From NCBI GenBank assembly GCA_018268135.1, contig JAFDXD010000022.1:1-55090 (forward strand): DNA of 55,090 nt, read 5' to 3'. Origin of the DNA: Bacteroidota bacterium (GTDB lineage: Bacteria; Bacteroidota; Bacteroidia; Chitinophagales; Chitinophagaceae). The notes beneath the pieces are model-generated. The model was not told the DNA's origin. It saw only the letters and a program-made list of their open reading frames with translations, and made no database searches. Positions 17,449 to 26,919 of the stretch are shown here, in pieces. Position numbers and translations under genes: made by a program. Each line of letters begins with the position of its first letter. Position 1 is the first letter of the stretch.

Positions 17449-17479
17449 CCCCACATTGTTTGTGGGGTTTTTTATTTTC
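17449..17479 (+). terminator. Terminator after tRNA-Val
   Basis: CCCCACA (17449-17455) pairs with TGTGGGG (17461-17467) around a 5-nt loop and is followed by a T tract. The 180 nt from here to the symporter gene hold only that gene's promoter. Confidence 0.9.
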
Positions 17480-17629
17480 CAGCCATTTTTCCTTGCATAT
17501 TTATAATGAATGATTTTCCTTTTAATTACTTATTTTTAAAGAAAATCCCAAAAATTTAAATAAAAAGATGGTTGCTTATGTATTTTAGTAAATTTTTTAA
17601 AGCATGTAGCTTGCTATCTTTTAAAATTA

Positions 17630-17637
17630 TACATTTG
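17630..17637 (+). promoter_or_regulatory. -7 promoter element of the sodium/solute symporter gene
   Basis: TACATTTG is a perfect TAnnTTTG match 24 nt before the ATG, identical to the ahcY box. Only a weak CTTG (17610-17613) is seen near the -33 position. Confidence 0.6.
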
Positions 17638-17661
17638 AACTCATTACTAAAATAAAGCTGT

Positions 17662-19335
17662 ATGAACAACCTGCAAACCAAAGATTACCTGGTATTTCTT
17701 TTTTACTTTTTAGTTGTGGCCAGTTATGGCTACTGGGTTTATCGCCGCAAAAAGAAAGATGCTGTATCTGCCTCTCATGATTATTTTTTGGCAGAGGGAT
17801 CATTAACCTGGTGGGCTATTGGCGCATCATTAATTGCATCTAATATTTCTGCGGAGCAGTTTATTGGTATGAGTGGTAGTGGTTTTAAAATGGGGCTTGC
17901 AATTTCTACTTACGAGTGGATGGGCGCTGCAACATTATTGATAGTTGCCATATTTTTTATTCCGGTATATTTAAAAAATAAAATTTATACCATGCCGCAG
18001 TTTTTGAGCAAGCGGTACAATGGTAAGGTTGCATTAATTATGGCTGTGTTTTGGTTGCTGCTTTATGTGGTGGTAAATCTTACTTCTATTTTATACTTAG
18101 GCGCATTAGCAATTACCAGTATTTCGGGGCTAAACCTCACATTGTGTATGTATCTACTCGCCATTTTTGCCATTTTCATTACGCTTGGTGGAATGAAGGT
18201 GATAGGCTATACGGATGTAATACAGGTTTTCTTTTTAATATTAGGAGGGCTTGTTACTACCTATATTGCTTTAAATCTTGTTTCAGAAAAATTTGGAGGC
18301 GCCGGCGTTGTGCATGGTTTTAAAATAATGACGCAGCAAGCCAATGATCATTTCCACATGATATTTAGCAGGGACAATCCAAATTATATGGATTTGCCCG
18401 GCCTCTCTGTACTCATTGGCGGTATGTGGATAGTGAACTTAAATTACTGGGGTTGCAATCAATACATTACTCAAAGGGCGCTTGGCGCCGATCTTAAAAC
18501 TGCAAGAGGCGGAATTTTATTTGCTGCATTCTTAAAATTATTAATGCCTGTATTAGTGGTACTTCCGGGTATTGCTGCTTATGTATTGCACCAGCAGGGC
18601 GATTTTCAGGCCACTATGATGCAGGCAGGTGAAGTAAATCCTGATAAAGCTTACCCGGTATTGCTTAATCTTTTGCCCGCGGGATTAAAAGGCCTTTCAT
18701 TTGCTGCACTAACAGCGGCAGTAGTAGCTTCGCTTGCAGGTAAAGCAAATAGTATCTCTACCATTTTTACCCTGGATGTATATAAAAAATTAGTTGACAA
18801 AGAGGCTGATGAAAAAAAGATGGTTCGCATTGGAAAAATTACAGTAATCGTTGCAATGATTATTGCCATTATTATTGCTCCATTAATGGGGATAGATAAA
18901 AAGGGAGGCTTTCAATACATTCAGGAATATACCGGCTTTGTGTCTCCCGGTATCTTTGCCATGTTTATCCTGGGCTTCTTTTGGAAAAAAACTACTTCAA
19001 GTGCCGCACTTTTTGCTACCATCGGCGGTTTTATTTTTTCTATTTTCTTTAAATTTTTACCAGGTATCATGAACCTTTCATTTCTTTCTTCAATTGGTTT
19101 TTCTAAAGCCAATGCAGATGGTATTTATGAAATACCATTTATAGACAGGATGGGAATTGTATTTGGTATATGCATTATTGGTATGGTATTGATAAGCCTT
19201 TATGAAAATAAAAAAGGAGTAATACCACATGGGCTGGAAATTGATAAGAAAATGTTTAAGATGAACACTTCTTTTGTTGTAGGAGCCCTTATAGTTTGCG
19301 GAGTATTAGCTGCTTTGTACACTGTATTTTGGTAA
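17662..19335 (+). CDS. Sodium/solute symporter (SSS family), probably sugar type
   Basis: A 557-residue inner-membrane protein with about 14 hydrophobic spans, as in the SGLT/vSGLT branch of the solute:sodium symporter family. It carries the family stretches GSLTWWAIGASLIASNISAEQFIGMSG near the N-terminus, NLNYWGCNQYITQRALGA, and a TAAVVASLAGKANSISTIFTLDVYKK signature in the later half. Resemblance to vSGLT suggests sodium-driven uptake of glucose, galactose or a related sugar. That would fit import of glucose released by the nearby beta-glucan enzymes, but it is inferred. The gene has its own promoter and is monocistronic. It is convergent with the T9SS protein gene, with 33 nt between them and no clear terminator hairpin. 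Confidence 0.93.
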   Translation: MNNLQTKDYLVFLFYFLVVASYGYWVYRRKKKDAVSASHDYFLAEGSLTWWAIGASLIASNISAEQFIGMSGSGFKMGLAISTYEWMGAATLLIVAIFFIPVYLKNKIYTMPQFLSKRYNGKVALIMAVFWLLLYVVVNLTSILYLGALAITSISGLNLTLCMYLLAIFAIFITLGGMKVIGYTDVIQVFFLILGGLVTTYIALNLVSEKFGGAGVVHGFKIMTQQANDHFHMIFSRDNPNYMDLPGLSVLIGGMWIVNLNYWGCNQYITQRALGADLKTARGGILFAAFLKLLMPVLVVLPGIAAYVLHQQGDFQATMMQAGEVNPDKAYPVLLNLLPAGLKGLSFAALTAAVVASLAGKANSISTIFTLDVYKKLVDKEADEKKMVRIGKITVIVAMIIAIIIAPLMGIDKKGGFQYIQEYTGFVSPGIFAMFILGFFWKKTTSSAALFATIGGFIFSIFFKFLPGIMNLSFLSSIGFSKANADGIYEIPFIDRMGIVFGICIIGMVLISLYENKKGVIPHGLEIDKKMFKMNTSFVVGALIVCGVLAALYTVFW

Positions 19336-19368
19336 CAAAGAATATGAAATACAAAGTAGAAAATTACT

Positions 19369-21303
19369 TTAACGTATTAGCAAAACTGTGCCGGTAAGTT
19401 TGCCAAGCCCATTCCCGATTTTTAAATCTATAATATAAGTATAAGCTCCCATGGGAGCTTTTTTTCCTTTATAATTGCCATCCCAGGGCTTGTTAATATT
19501 GCTGTTTCTATATACGAGCTGCCCATAGCGATTATAAACATACACATCAAAATTATTATAGGCATTAAGAGCGGGTATATTCCAGGTATCATTAATGCCA
19601 TCACCATTAGGGGTAAACGCATTTGGTACATATACGGCTGCATATACTTTTATATTCATGGTATCCTGTGCACTTCCACATCCATTGGCAGAGGTTACAT
19701 TTAAAATATACCTGGTATCTGTAGTAGGGTTTACTGTGGGCCTTAATAAATGGGGATCATTAATTGCGGTAGCATTTACCCAGTTGTACATAAGGCTTGT
19801 ACCCGTAGCATTTGCTTGTAAAATAACTGAGTTGCCTGACATGATTGAAAGGTCGGGGCCAGCATCGGCTGTGGGTTTATACATTACTACCAGATTGATA
19901 GTGGCTGTATCTTTACACATATACTGATTGCTCACCTGTACCTGGTAAGTAGTAGCTACAGGTGGTGTTGCAAATGGATTTGCAATGGTATCTGATGATA
20001 AGTACGTAGCCGGATACCATTGATACTTATTACCTCCACTTGCTTTTAATTGTACACTATCACCCAGGCAGAGAGAAGAGGCAGAAGGTAATGCAACTGC
20101 AGTAGGGCTTGGATTTACTACTACTATGGTGGAATCTTTGTGAATACAACCTGCTGCGTTCTTTACTGTTACTACATATTTACCTGCATTTGCAGCAGTA
20201 ATATTACCAAGCATGGGCGCCGCAATTGAATCCATAAAATTATTTACCCCCGCCCATGTATATTGAATGCCGCCTGTTGCCGTTAATTGTAAAATACCAC
20301 CGCTGCATACAGGGCCATTATTTACCACAGAAGTAGTTGGGTTTTTATTTACCTGTATAGTTACTGGCTGCGATGCAACCCTGCATTGTGCAGATGAAAG
20401 ATTGCCCGCCTCAGCCGCTGTAAGCCTGAATTGATAGCTTCCTGCAGGAGTAGTTGTAAGTATGTTGCGTACAAGGTTGGTAGAATTTGCACCTGCTATA
20501 TCTGTCCAATTACCTGAAGCATATTGTTGCCATTGATAGGTAGGATTATTAAATCCTGCAGATACTGAACATGAAAAGGTAAATGATTTTGCTGTGCCCT
20601 CGCAAACAGAAGCCACCGTGCTGGAAATACCAATAATAGAAGGATCTAATTTTGGCCCACATGGCCTAAATGTAATATCATCAAGCCCAAGGTCATTACC
20701 ATTTCCGCCGGGGGCATTATTTTTTATTCTTAGCACTACACTTGTAACAGAAGGTGGGGTTTTAAAAAAGAAACCATACTGTTTCCAGGTAGGAGTAGAA
20801 CTGGCAGGGATATTATTGGTATTATATGTAACCGTATCTATATTGGTTTCAATACTAAAAGTTAGATTTGGCTCTATACTTCCGGGGGCTTTAGCCGGGT
20901 TTATCATATTAACTACCCATGCTGCAAATTCATAAGTAGTGCCTCCGCATAATCCTTTTACCGTATCTAAATAAAATTCACTTGGCTGATAGGATGCATT
21001 CACTAACATAAAATATCCGTTGGGGTCGCCGGTATGGTCTGAATTTAATGTAAACCAATTTCCACCAAAACAACCGGATGTACTATTGCTTACGGTGTAA
21101 AAACCATCTTGAGGGCAATCGGCGCCCTTGTATTGGTAATTGGTAGTAGCTGCGGCTAAAGGTGCGCCGGGGTTGGACCCTGAGCCAAAGGTTATATTTA
21201 CAATTGGGTCTCCTAGGCTGCCCTGGCATAGTTGGGCTTTTATATCACTATTACGAATAAACGCTAATACCAGTAAGCAGAGTATTTTAATATATTGATT
21301 CAA
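19369..21303 (-). CDS. Multidomain exported protein with T9SS type B sorting domain
   Basis: A 644-residue exported protein. A signal peptide (ending near IKAQ) is followed by a jelly-roll, carbohydrate-binding-like region of about 190 residues (WFTLNSDHTGDPNGYFMLVN, LDDITFRPCGP). Several Ig/PKD-like beta-domains rich in 'PVCSGGxLQLTATGG' and 'SLCLGDSVQLKASGGNKYQWYP' repeats follow. The C-terminal ~85 residues are the gliding-motility-associated domain (YVPNAFTPNGDGINDTW, FDVYVYNRYGQLVYR, PMGAYTYIIDL), the type B sorting signal of the type IX secretion system. It should reach the cell surface and may bind glycans. The frame opens at TTG directly after an in-frame TGA and there is no ATG before the signal peptide, so TTG at 21303 is the most likely start. 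Confidence 0.92.
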   Translation of the reverse strand: MNQYIKILCLLVLAFIRNSDIKAQLCQGSLGDPIVNITFGSGSNPGAPLAAATTNYQYKGADCPQDGFYTVSNSTSGCFGGNWFTLNSDHTGDPNGYFMLVNASYQPSEFYLDTVKGLCGGTTYEFAAWVVNMINPAKAPGSIEPNLTFSIETNIDTVTYNTNNIPASSTPTWKQYGFFFKTPPSVTSVVLRIKNNAPGGNGNDLGLDDITFRPCGPKLDPSIIGISSTVASVCEGTAKSFTFSCSVSAGFNNPTYQWQQYASGNWTDIAGANSTNLVRNILTTTPAGSYQFRLTAAEAGNLSSAQCRVASQPVTIQVNKNPTTSVVNNGPVCSGGILQLTATGGIQYTWAGVNNFMDSIAAPMLGNITAANAGKYVVTVKNAAGCIHKDSTIVVVNPSPTAVALPSASSLCLGDSVQLKASGGNKYQWYPATYLSSDTIANPFATPPVATTYQVQVSNQYMCKDTATINLVVMYKPTADAGPDLSIMSGNSVILQANATGTSLMYNWVNATAINDPHLLRPTVNPTTDTRYILNVTSANGCGSAQDTMNIKVYAAVYVPNAFTPNGDGINDTWNIPALNAYNNFDVYVYNRYGQLVYRNSNINKPWDGNYKGKKAPMGAYTYIIDLKIGNGLGKLTGTVLLIR

Positions 21304-21412
21304 TCAATTAGTTTAATGTAAAAATAGCATTGATTTTTCTTACTTATAATAAAAACCCTAAAACCATTTTGCTTTTTAATGAAATCAATGAGAATTTACT
21401 TATGAAAACGAT

Positions 21413-22873
21413 TTACCATACAAAACTTGCAACTGTTCCTTTTTGTAAAGTGGCTGTTATCCATTTATGATTAAATTTTATATTAAATACCTGTGCCGAA
21501 CTTTCATCATTCACTATCAATAATACTTTTTTATGATCAGGCCTTAAAAAAGCCACTGTTTGTAAATTTCCAATACTATTACTTGCAATTCTTACAGAAC
21601 CTGCCGGTACAAATTTTGAAGCATGTGCAATAATATAGTAAGCTACATTGCGAACTACTATATTGCCATCAATAGTTAATGCACCCATGCAGGTATTGCA
21701 ACCGCCATTAGTGTGTGGGCCAAAGCTGGGGTCATTGGCAAGATTCCAATCGAGGGCTATTTTACTCCAATTTTGCATGGAGCCTATCACTACATTTTTT
21801 ACGTGCCATATTAAGTCGTTTCCAAAATTACCTCCTGATGAAGTCCATTGCTCGGTAAAGTATACATTCTTCTGAGGAAAAGCATTGTGTACTGTTGTCA
21901 TTCCTGAAATGAAACCTCCATATAAATGAAAAGCTGAACCATCTACAAAAAGATTGGCAGCAGCATCCTGCAGAATATCTATGGGATAAGATAATACATC
22001 AAGGTTGTGATCGTACACAATTATTTTTGTTTTAATATTTGATGCTGCAAAGGCGGGCCCAAGATTGTTTTTTATAAAATCTGCCTGTTGAGAAGCACTC
22101 ATAATCATGCTGGGGTTATTTTGTGCATTGAGTGGTTCATTTTGCGGAGTAATGGCATCTATGGAAATGCCTTGTGCTTTCATTGCCTGTATATATTTTA
22201 CAAAATAATTTGCATATACATTATAATACGTTGCACTAAGGCTGCCTCCGATAGAGCTGTTGTTATCCTTCATCCAAACAGGCGCAGACCATGGAGTTGC
22301 TAAAATTTTAATAGAAGGGTTGATACTTAAAATTTTTTGAAGTAAAGGAACCATTTCATTTAAATCGTTTCCTAATGTAAAATGCGAAAGCGAAACATCA
22401 GTAGTGCCGGCAGGTACATCATCATAAGAATAAACAGAACTGCTTAAATCACTAGCGCCAATGGCTATTCGAAGATAACTAATGCCAATACTATTTTGAT
22501 TATTCCCAAATAATTCTGTAAGTAAATTGTTTTTGGCGGTTGGGTCCATTTGATTCATTACGATGGCGCTTGCCTGTGTAAGTGTGTACCCAAACCCATC
22601 TATCGTTTGAAAAAGTTGGGTACTGTCAACCGATATATTTGCATAAGAATTGGGTATGCTGTCAAAGGAAAGGCTCTGTTGCTGGGCAATCAAACTATTT
22701 TTGTCTGATGTAGTAATCCAGTAATCTACCTGTGGGCCAAGGGGATTAACAATGGGGGGTAAAGTAGGCAATGGGGTAGAGCCGGTATCTGTACTGTTTT
22801 TTTTACAACCCAATGCAGATAGGCAACTTAGTAAAAAAAAGAGTAATAAATTATTTGTATTTCTGATTAGCAT
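21413..22873 (-). CDS. GH30 glycoside hydrolase lipoprotein (probable endo-beta-1,6-glucanase)
   Basis: A 486-residue lipoprotein (lipobox LGC, about Cys23). The GH30 barrel starts with TIDGFGYTLTQASAIVMNQM. The acid/base glutamate is in TPQNEPLN near residue 244 and the nucleophile glutamate in YFTEQWTSS near 340. LDWNLANDPSFGPHTNGGC then lines the active site, and a small beta-domain closes the chain. GH30 subfamily 3 members cut beta-1,6-glucan such as pustulan or the side branches of laminarin, and the active-site residues here fit that subfamily. The gene follows GH3 with only 5 nt between them, the last gene of the GH5-GH3-GH30 unit of PUL 1. Confidence 0.9.
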   Translation of the reverse strand: MLIRNTNNLLLFFLLSCLSALGCKKNSTDTGSTPLPTLPPIVNPLGPQVDYWITTSDKNSLIAQQQSLSFDSIPNSYANISVDSTQLFQTIDGFGYTLTQASAIVMNQMDPTAKNNLLTELFGNNQNSIGISYLRIAIGASDLSSSVYSYDDVPAGTTDVSLSHFTLGNDLNEMVPLLQKILSINPSIKILATPWSAPVWMKDNNSSIGGSLSATYYNVYANYFVKYIQAMKAQGISIDAITPQNEPLNAQNNPSMIMSASQQADFIKNNLGPAFAASNIKTKIIVYDHNLDVLSYPIDILQDAAANLFVDGSAFHLYGGFISGMTTVHNAFPQKNVYFTEQWTSSGGNFGNDLIWHVKNVVIGSMQNWSKIALDWNLANDPSFGPHTNGGCNTCMGALTIDGNIVVRNVAYYIIAHASKFVPAGSVRIASNSIGNLQTVAFLRPDHKKVLLIVNDESSAQVFNIKFNHKWITATLQKGTVASFVW

Positions 22874-22878
22874 TTTAC

Positions 22879-25032
22879 CTACATTTTTATTTTGCCATTT
22901 AATTTAATATCTCTGGAAGAGCTGCCAATTAATATATCAAAAACGCCCGGTTCCATTTCCCATTCATTTTTTACATCATTAAAATATTGAAAGGAGTTTT
23001 GGTTGAGTGGAATGCTAATGGTTTTTTGCTCGCCGGGTTGCAAGTTTACTTTTTCAAATCCTTTTAATTCTTTTAGCGGCCTTGGCAACAAAGATTTTTC
23101 CTGGTGGATATACAATTCTGCAATTTCTGCACCAGCTATTTTGCTCGTATTTTTTATGGTAAAAGTGGCTTTTGCATTGTTGCCTTCTGAAGATAATTGA
23201 AGGTTGCTATATTCAAAATTACTGTAAGAGAGGCCATGACCAAATGCAAACTGAGGCTCTACTTTATAAGTATCGTAATAGCGGTATCCCACATAAATGT
23301 CATCATAATAATGTACATTATTTCCATCACCGGGATATTCGCCCAGCACATAACTTGGGTTATCTTCTAATTTTTTAGGAAAACTCATGGGAAGTTTTCC
23401 GGATGGATTCACTTCTCCAAAAATAATTTTTGCAAGTGCTGTGCCACCTTCCATACCTGCATACCAGTTTTGAATAACAGAAGCTGTTTCGTCTATCCAT
23501 TGCGTCATATCAATGGGGCCTCCACCCATTAGCACAACAATGGTTTTTGGATTAGCTTTTACCACTGCTTTAATTAATTCATTTTGTCCAAATGGCATAT
23601 CCATATTTGGTTTGTCCACATCTTCTGCATCATAGGCATTATCTTTCCAATTATTGTAATCATATCCATGTGTCCATCCGCCTACAATGATGGCAACGTC
23701 CGAATTTTTTGCAGCTTTTACAGCTTCCTCTATTAATGATTGATTGGCGATTGCGTTTCTTTTTATTTCATAACCCTGGGCATAATTAATTTTTACTTTA
23801 TTGCCTGCAATACTTTGCAGCCCTTCCAGTGGAGTTATTTCATAAAATGCTCTTACTTGCGAACTGCCTCCGCCCATTGATTGTTTTCTATTGGCATTCA
23901 ATCCAATTACTGCAATAGATTTTATTTTCTTTGCATTAAGAGGTAAAATGTTATGTTGGTTTTTTAAAAGTACAATACCTTCTTCAGCTACTTTTAGAGC
24001 TGTAAGCTGATGTTCTTTTGTATTGTATTCACCTTTATCGGTAGTGCCATTAATCATGTTGGTTTTAAACATTACATAAAGAATTCTTCGTACTTTATCA
24101 TTAATGAGATACTCGGGTATTTTTCCTGATTTTACGAGGGATATCACAGTGTCGCCCAAATAAAATTTGCTGTAATCAGGGTTTGGCAGCATGTGTAAAT
24201 CGGTTCCCATTTCAATGTCAAGTCCATTCCAAAGCGCCTCTGAAGTACTGGTTACTGCATCCCAATCACTTATTACAACTCCCTTAAAATTCCACTCTTT
24301 TTTTAATACCTGATTTAGTAAATAATTATTTTGCGAAGCCCACTCCCCACGAAATTTATTGTAAGATGCCATTATTGTATTTACTCCTGCCTCTTGTACG
24401 GCAGCTTTAAAGCCGGGTAAATATATTTCTCTCAATGCTCTTTCGCTCATCAGTACATTGATAGTATGCCTGTTTATTTCCTGGTTATTGGCTGCAAAAT
24501 GTTTTACACAAGCGGAAACTCCCTGCGATTGTACACCTTTAATATATCCTACAGCCATTTTAGAAACGAGGAAAGGATCTTCACTTTGGTATTCAAAATT
24601 TCTGCCATTAAGTGGAGTGCGAATAATATTGATACCGGGGCCAAGGATTACATTTTTATGCCGGTATTTAGCTTCGCTGCCCAATACCTTTCCATATTCT
24701 ACACCCAACTGTGGGTTCCAGGTGGCGGCAAGGCAAACACCTGTAGGCAAATACGTACCTGAGTCGGCGGTATTATTGGTAAGGTCCCAACCACGCCCAT
24801 GCTCGGGCCTTACACCATGTGGCCCATCAGAGCTGGTAAATTCGGGTATGCCTAACCGTGGTACAGCACCAGAGGTAAAAGAAGAGCTGGCATGTATCAT
24901 ATTCACTTTTTCCTGCAAGGTCATCTGACTGATGAGGTTAGAAATAGCAGATGACGTATCAAATGGTTGTTGCGCCATAGTATGCAAAGTAAAAAATAAG
25001 CAGCATAAGATTGGTAATGCTTTTTTGTTCAT
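22879..25032 (-). CDS. GH3 beta-glucosidase
   Basis: A 717-residue enzyme with a signal peptide (ending TMAQQ), so probably periplasmic. It has the usual three parts. The N-terminal TIM-barrel has KHFAANNQEINRHTINV and the catalytic aspartate in GVVISDWDA near residue 256. The alpha/beta sandwich contains IAVIGLNANRKQSMGGGSSQV. The C-terminal fibronectin III-like domain begins around AFGHGLSYSNFEYS. GH3 enzymes remove glucose from the non-reducing end of beta-gluco-oligosaccharides. In this operon it would finish the products of GH16, GH5 and GH30. Linkage preference (1,3, 1,6 or other) cannot be read from sequence. Confidence 0.95.
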   Translation of the reverse strand: MNKKALPILCCLFFTLHTMAQQPFDTSSAISNLISQMTLQEKVNMIHASSSFTSGAVPRLGIPEFTSSDGPHGVRPEHGRGWDLTNNTADSGTYLPTGVCLAATWNPQLGVEYGKVLGSEAKYRHKNVILGPGINIIRTPLNGRNFEYQSEDPFLVSKMAVGYIKGVQSQGVSACVKHFAANNQEINRHTINVLMSERALREIYLPGFKAAVQEAGVNTIMASYNKFRGEWASQNNYLLNQVLKKEWNFKGVVISDWDAVTSTSEALWNGLDIEMGTDLHMLPNPDYSKFYLGDTVISLVKSGKIPEYLINDKVRRILYVMFKTNMINGTTDKGEYNTKEHQLTALKVAEEGIVLLKNQHNILPLNAKKIKSIAVIGLNANRKQSMGGGSSQVRAFYEITPLEGLQSIAGNKVKINYAQGYEIKRNAIANQSLIEEAVKAAKNSDVAIIVGGWTHGYDYNNWKDNAYDAEDVDKPNMDMPFGQNELIKAVVKANPKTIVVLMGGGPIDMTQWIDETASVIQNWYAGMEGGTALAKIIFGEVNPSGKLPMSFPKKLEDNPSYVLGEYPGDGNNVHYYDDIYVGYRYYDTYKVEPQFAFGHGLSYSNFEYSNLQLSSEGNNAKATFTIKNTSKIAGAEIAELYIHQEKSLLPRPLKELKGFEKVNLQPGEQKTISIPLNQNSFQYFNDVKNEWEMEPGVFDILIGSSSRDIKLNGKIKM

Positions 25033-25089
25033 GTATAAAGTGGTTTTTCTTTTTTAATAATGTTTATTCAAATGTGATTAATTATCTTT

Positions 25090-26838
25090 TTAATTATTTA
25101 CAGGGATAAATTGCATATAGTTAAATTGATAGCCACCCTTATTTGCTATCACTTTCAAGGTATTCCATCCTTTATTAAATTGTAAATCTGTAATAGCAGT
25201 TGTCTTCCATGAGTTTTTATTTTTGGTAATGGGAAGAATATATTTATTACTGTATAATTTATTATTAATCATTAATTGTATTTCGCCCTGCTTTTCATTT
25301 GTTGCATAGCGAAAGTTAATATCATATCTGCATTCATTTTCAAAATATAAAGTGTATTGCAGCCATTCGCCGGGGTTTATCCAGGCTACATTGTACCCAT
25401 TTGTAATACTGTCTGTGCAGGTTTTTATATCTACTCCGTCATTTCTATATTGACCACCTGCATTCCAAGTAGTTTTTGTAGATGTAGATACCCAATAATC
25501 GGCTGAGTCTTTATCACTATAAGCAATACTGCTTCTACCCAAATCATAATTTACAGCATATACAATAGAATGTGAGGTAATAATGTTTTTAGAAAATGGC
25601 AAGGCAGTTTCACTTTTTCCCTGCCTAATTATGGCGTCTACTACATCTCGTTGTATGATATTATTTTCTGCCTTTGTATTTTTTGCAAATTGTAAAAGGC
25701 CTTCTGTAGCTTGCCCTTTAGATGGTTTTTTGCCCTTTCCACTCCAGTAATTTATTATTTGCTCAAACCCTTTATTAATTTTTACCTGCATGGGGTTGTT
25801 AATTCCTGATTTTTTTAGCGGCCACATACACCAACCTATCAAATTTTTTTCGCAAAGTTGTACCATGCTGGTAAACCAGGCGTTTGAGTTTTCGCCTGTT
25901 TCGCCCAGCCATATTGGAACATTGTATTGCTGCCTGTAATCTAAAAATGTTTGGATGGAAGCATTGTCATTGAAGTTCCAATATTTGTGAAAGCTTATTA
26001 TCATATTGTTATCCCAAAGTGGAAAAATTCCATTGTAATTATTACCCCAGCCATTTCCTTCAATAATAATGATATGGTTTTTATCAACCTGCCTGATAGC
26101 AGAGCTGATATCAATTAATAATTTTTTTAGTGGCGTATTCAATTTTTCATTGATGCCATGAAGGTCTTTTGCATCTTCAAATCCCCAATTAGGTTCATTC
26201 AAAATGTCATAACCACCAATCCATTCTTCATTAGCATATCGAGTTGCAATTTTTTTCCAGAGTGCAATAGTTTTCTGTTTATTTTTTGCATCATCCCAAA
26301 GTGAAGGTTTAGAGAAATCTCTGTCAGCAATAGGGGCATCATTACCCTGCCCTCCGGGAGCGGCATGCAAATCAAGAATTAAGTAAAGGTGATTTGCCTT
26401 ACACCAACTTAAAATGCTGTCAGTAAGTTGAAAACCTTTTTTTAGCCATGTGTTTTTTCCAGGTACTGATTCTTTTTCAATGGGTAGTGTAAATAAATTA
26501 TAATGAAGAGGTAAGCGTATAGAATTAAATCCCCATGATGCAATTGAGTCAATATCAGCTTTTGTACATTGATTGGATAACCAGGTATCATAAAACTTTT
26601 CCATTGTTTTCTTTCCGACTAATTCAGTTATTTTATTTTTAAGATCGTATTGGGCTTTTACAATATTACCAAGTTGAAGCATATAGGGTTCTTGCAACAT
26701 CCATCCTCCCAAACCAATTCCTTTTAAAAGGATAGCACCATTCTTATTTTCTACATACTGCCCATTTACTTTCAAATAACCCTGACCAATGCTGTGTAGT
26801 TGAGCAAGTAAAAAAATAAAGCAAAGAAAAAATCGCAT
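25090..26838 (-). CDS. GH5 glycoside hydrolase with C-terminal CBM6-like domain
   Basis: A 582-residue exported protein from the ATG at 26838, where MRFFLCFIFLLAQLHSIGQ is a good signal peptide. A longer frame begins at 26910, but that start would sit upstream of the terminator at 26871-26901 and would bury the signal peptide. The GH5 barrel shows WGFNSIRLPLHYN, DLHAAPGGQGND, the acid/base glutamate in DILNEPNWG near residue 213, and the nucleophile glutamate in WLGETGEN near 311. The last ~150 residues resemble a CBM6 jelly roll (ISYNDKD-like start, WLQYTLYFENECRYDINFRYA, WNTLKVIANKGGYQFNYMQFI). It probably attacks beta-glucan; the exact subfamily is not certain. Confidence 0.9.
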   Translation of the reverse strand: MRFFLCFIFLLAQLHSIGQGYLKVNGQYVENKNGAILLKGIGLGGWMLQEPYMLQLGNIVKAQYDLKNKITELVGKKTMEKFYDTWLSNQCTKADIDSIASWGFNSIRLPLHYNLFTLPIEKESVPGKNTWLKKGFQLTDSILSWCKANHLYLILDLHAAPGGQGNDAPIADRDFSKPSLWDDAKNKQKTIALWKKIATRYANEEWIGGYDILNEPNWGFEDAKDLHGINEKLNTPLKKLLIDISSAIRQVDKNHIIIIEGNGWGNNYNGIFPLWDNNMIISFHKYWNFNDNASIQTFLDYRQQYNVPIWLGETGENSNAWFTSMVQLCEKNLIGWCMWPLKKSGINNPMQVKINKGFEQIINYWSGKGKKPSKGQATEGLLQFAKNTKAENNIIQRDVVDAIIRQGKSETALPFSKNIITSHSIVYAVNYDLGRSSIAYSDKDSADYWVSTSTKTTWNAGGQYRNDGVDIKTCTDSITNGYNVAWINPGEWLQYTLYFENECRYDINFRYATNEKQGEIQLMINNKLYSNKYILPITKNKNSWKTTAITDLQFNKGWNTLKVIANKGGYQFNYMQFIPVNN

Positions 26839-26870
26839 TAAAAATGATATTTGTAATAAATGTGTTGTAT

Positions 26871-26901
26871 AAAAAGGGTAGATCCTTGTATATCTACCCT
26901 T
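26871..26901 (-). terminator. Terminator between GH16 and GH5 in PUL 1
   Basis: On the minus strand AAGGGTAGAT pairs perfectly with ATCTACCCTT (10 bp, 8-nt loop) and ends in a T run (plus-strand A run 26871-26875). It lies 19 nt past the GH16 stop, so it ends the SusC-SusD-lipoprotein-GH16 message or lets only a fraction through to GH5-GH3-GH30. Confidence 0.88.
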
Positions 26902-26919
26902 AACCTGCAAACAAAAAAA

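Noticed and set aside
26839-26910. Longer N-terminus for the GH5 protein
   Set aside because: It would place the start upstream of the terminator hairpin at 26871-26901 and put 24 residues before a clean signal peptide.
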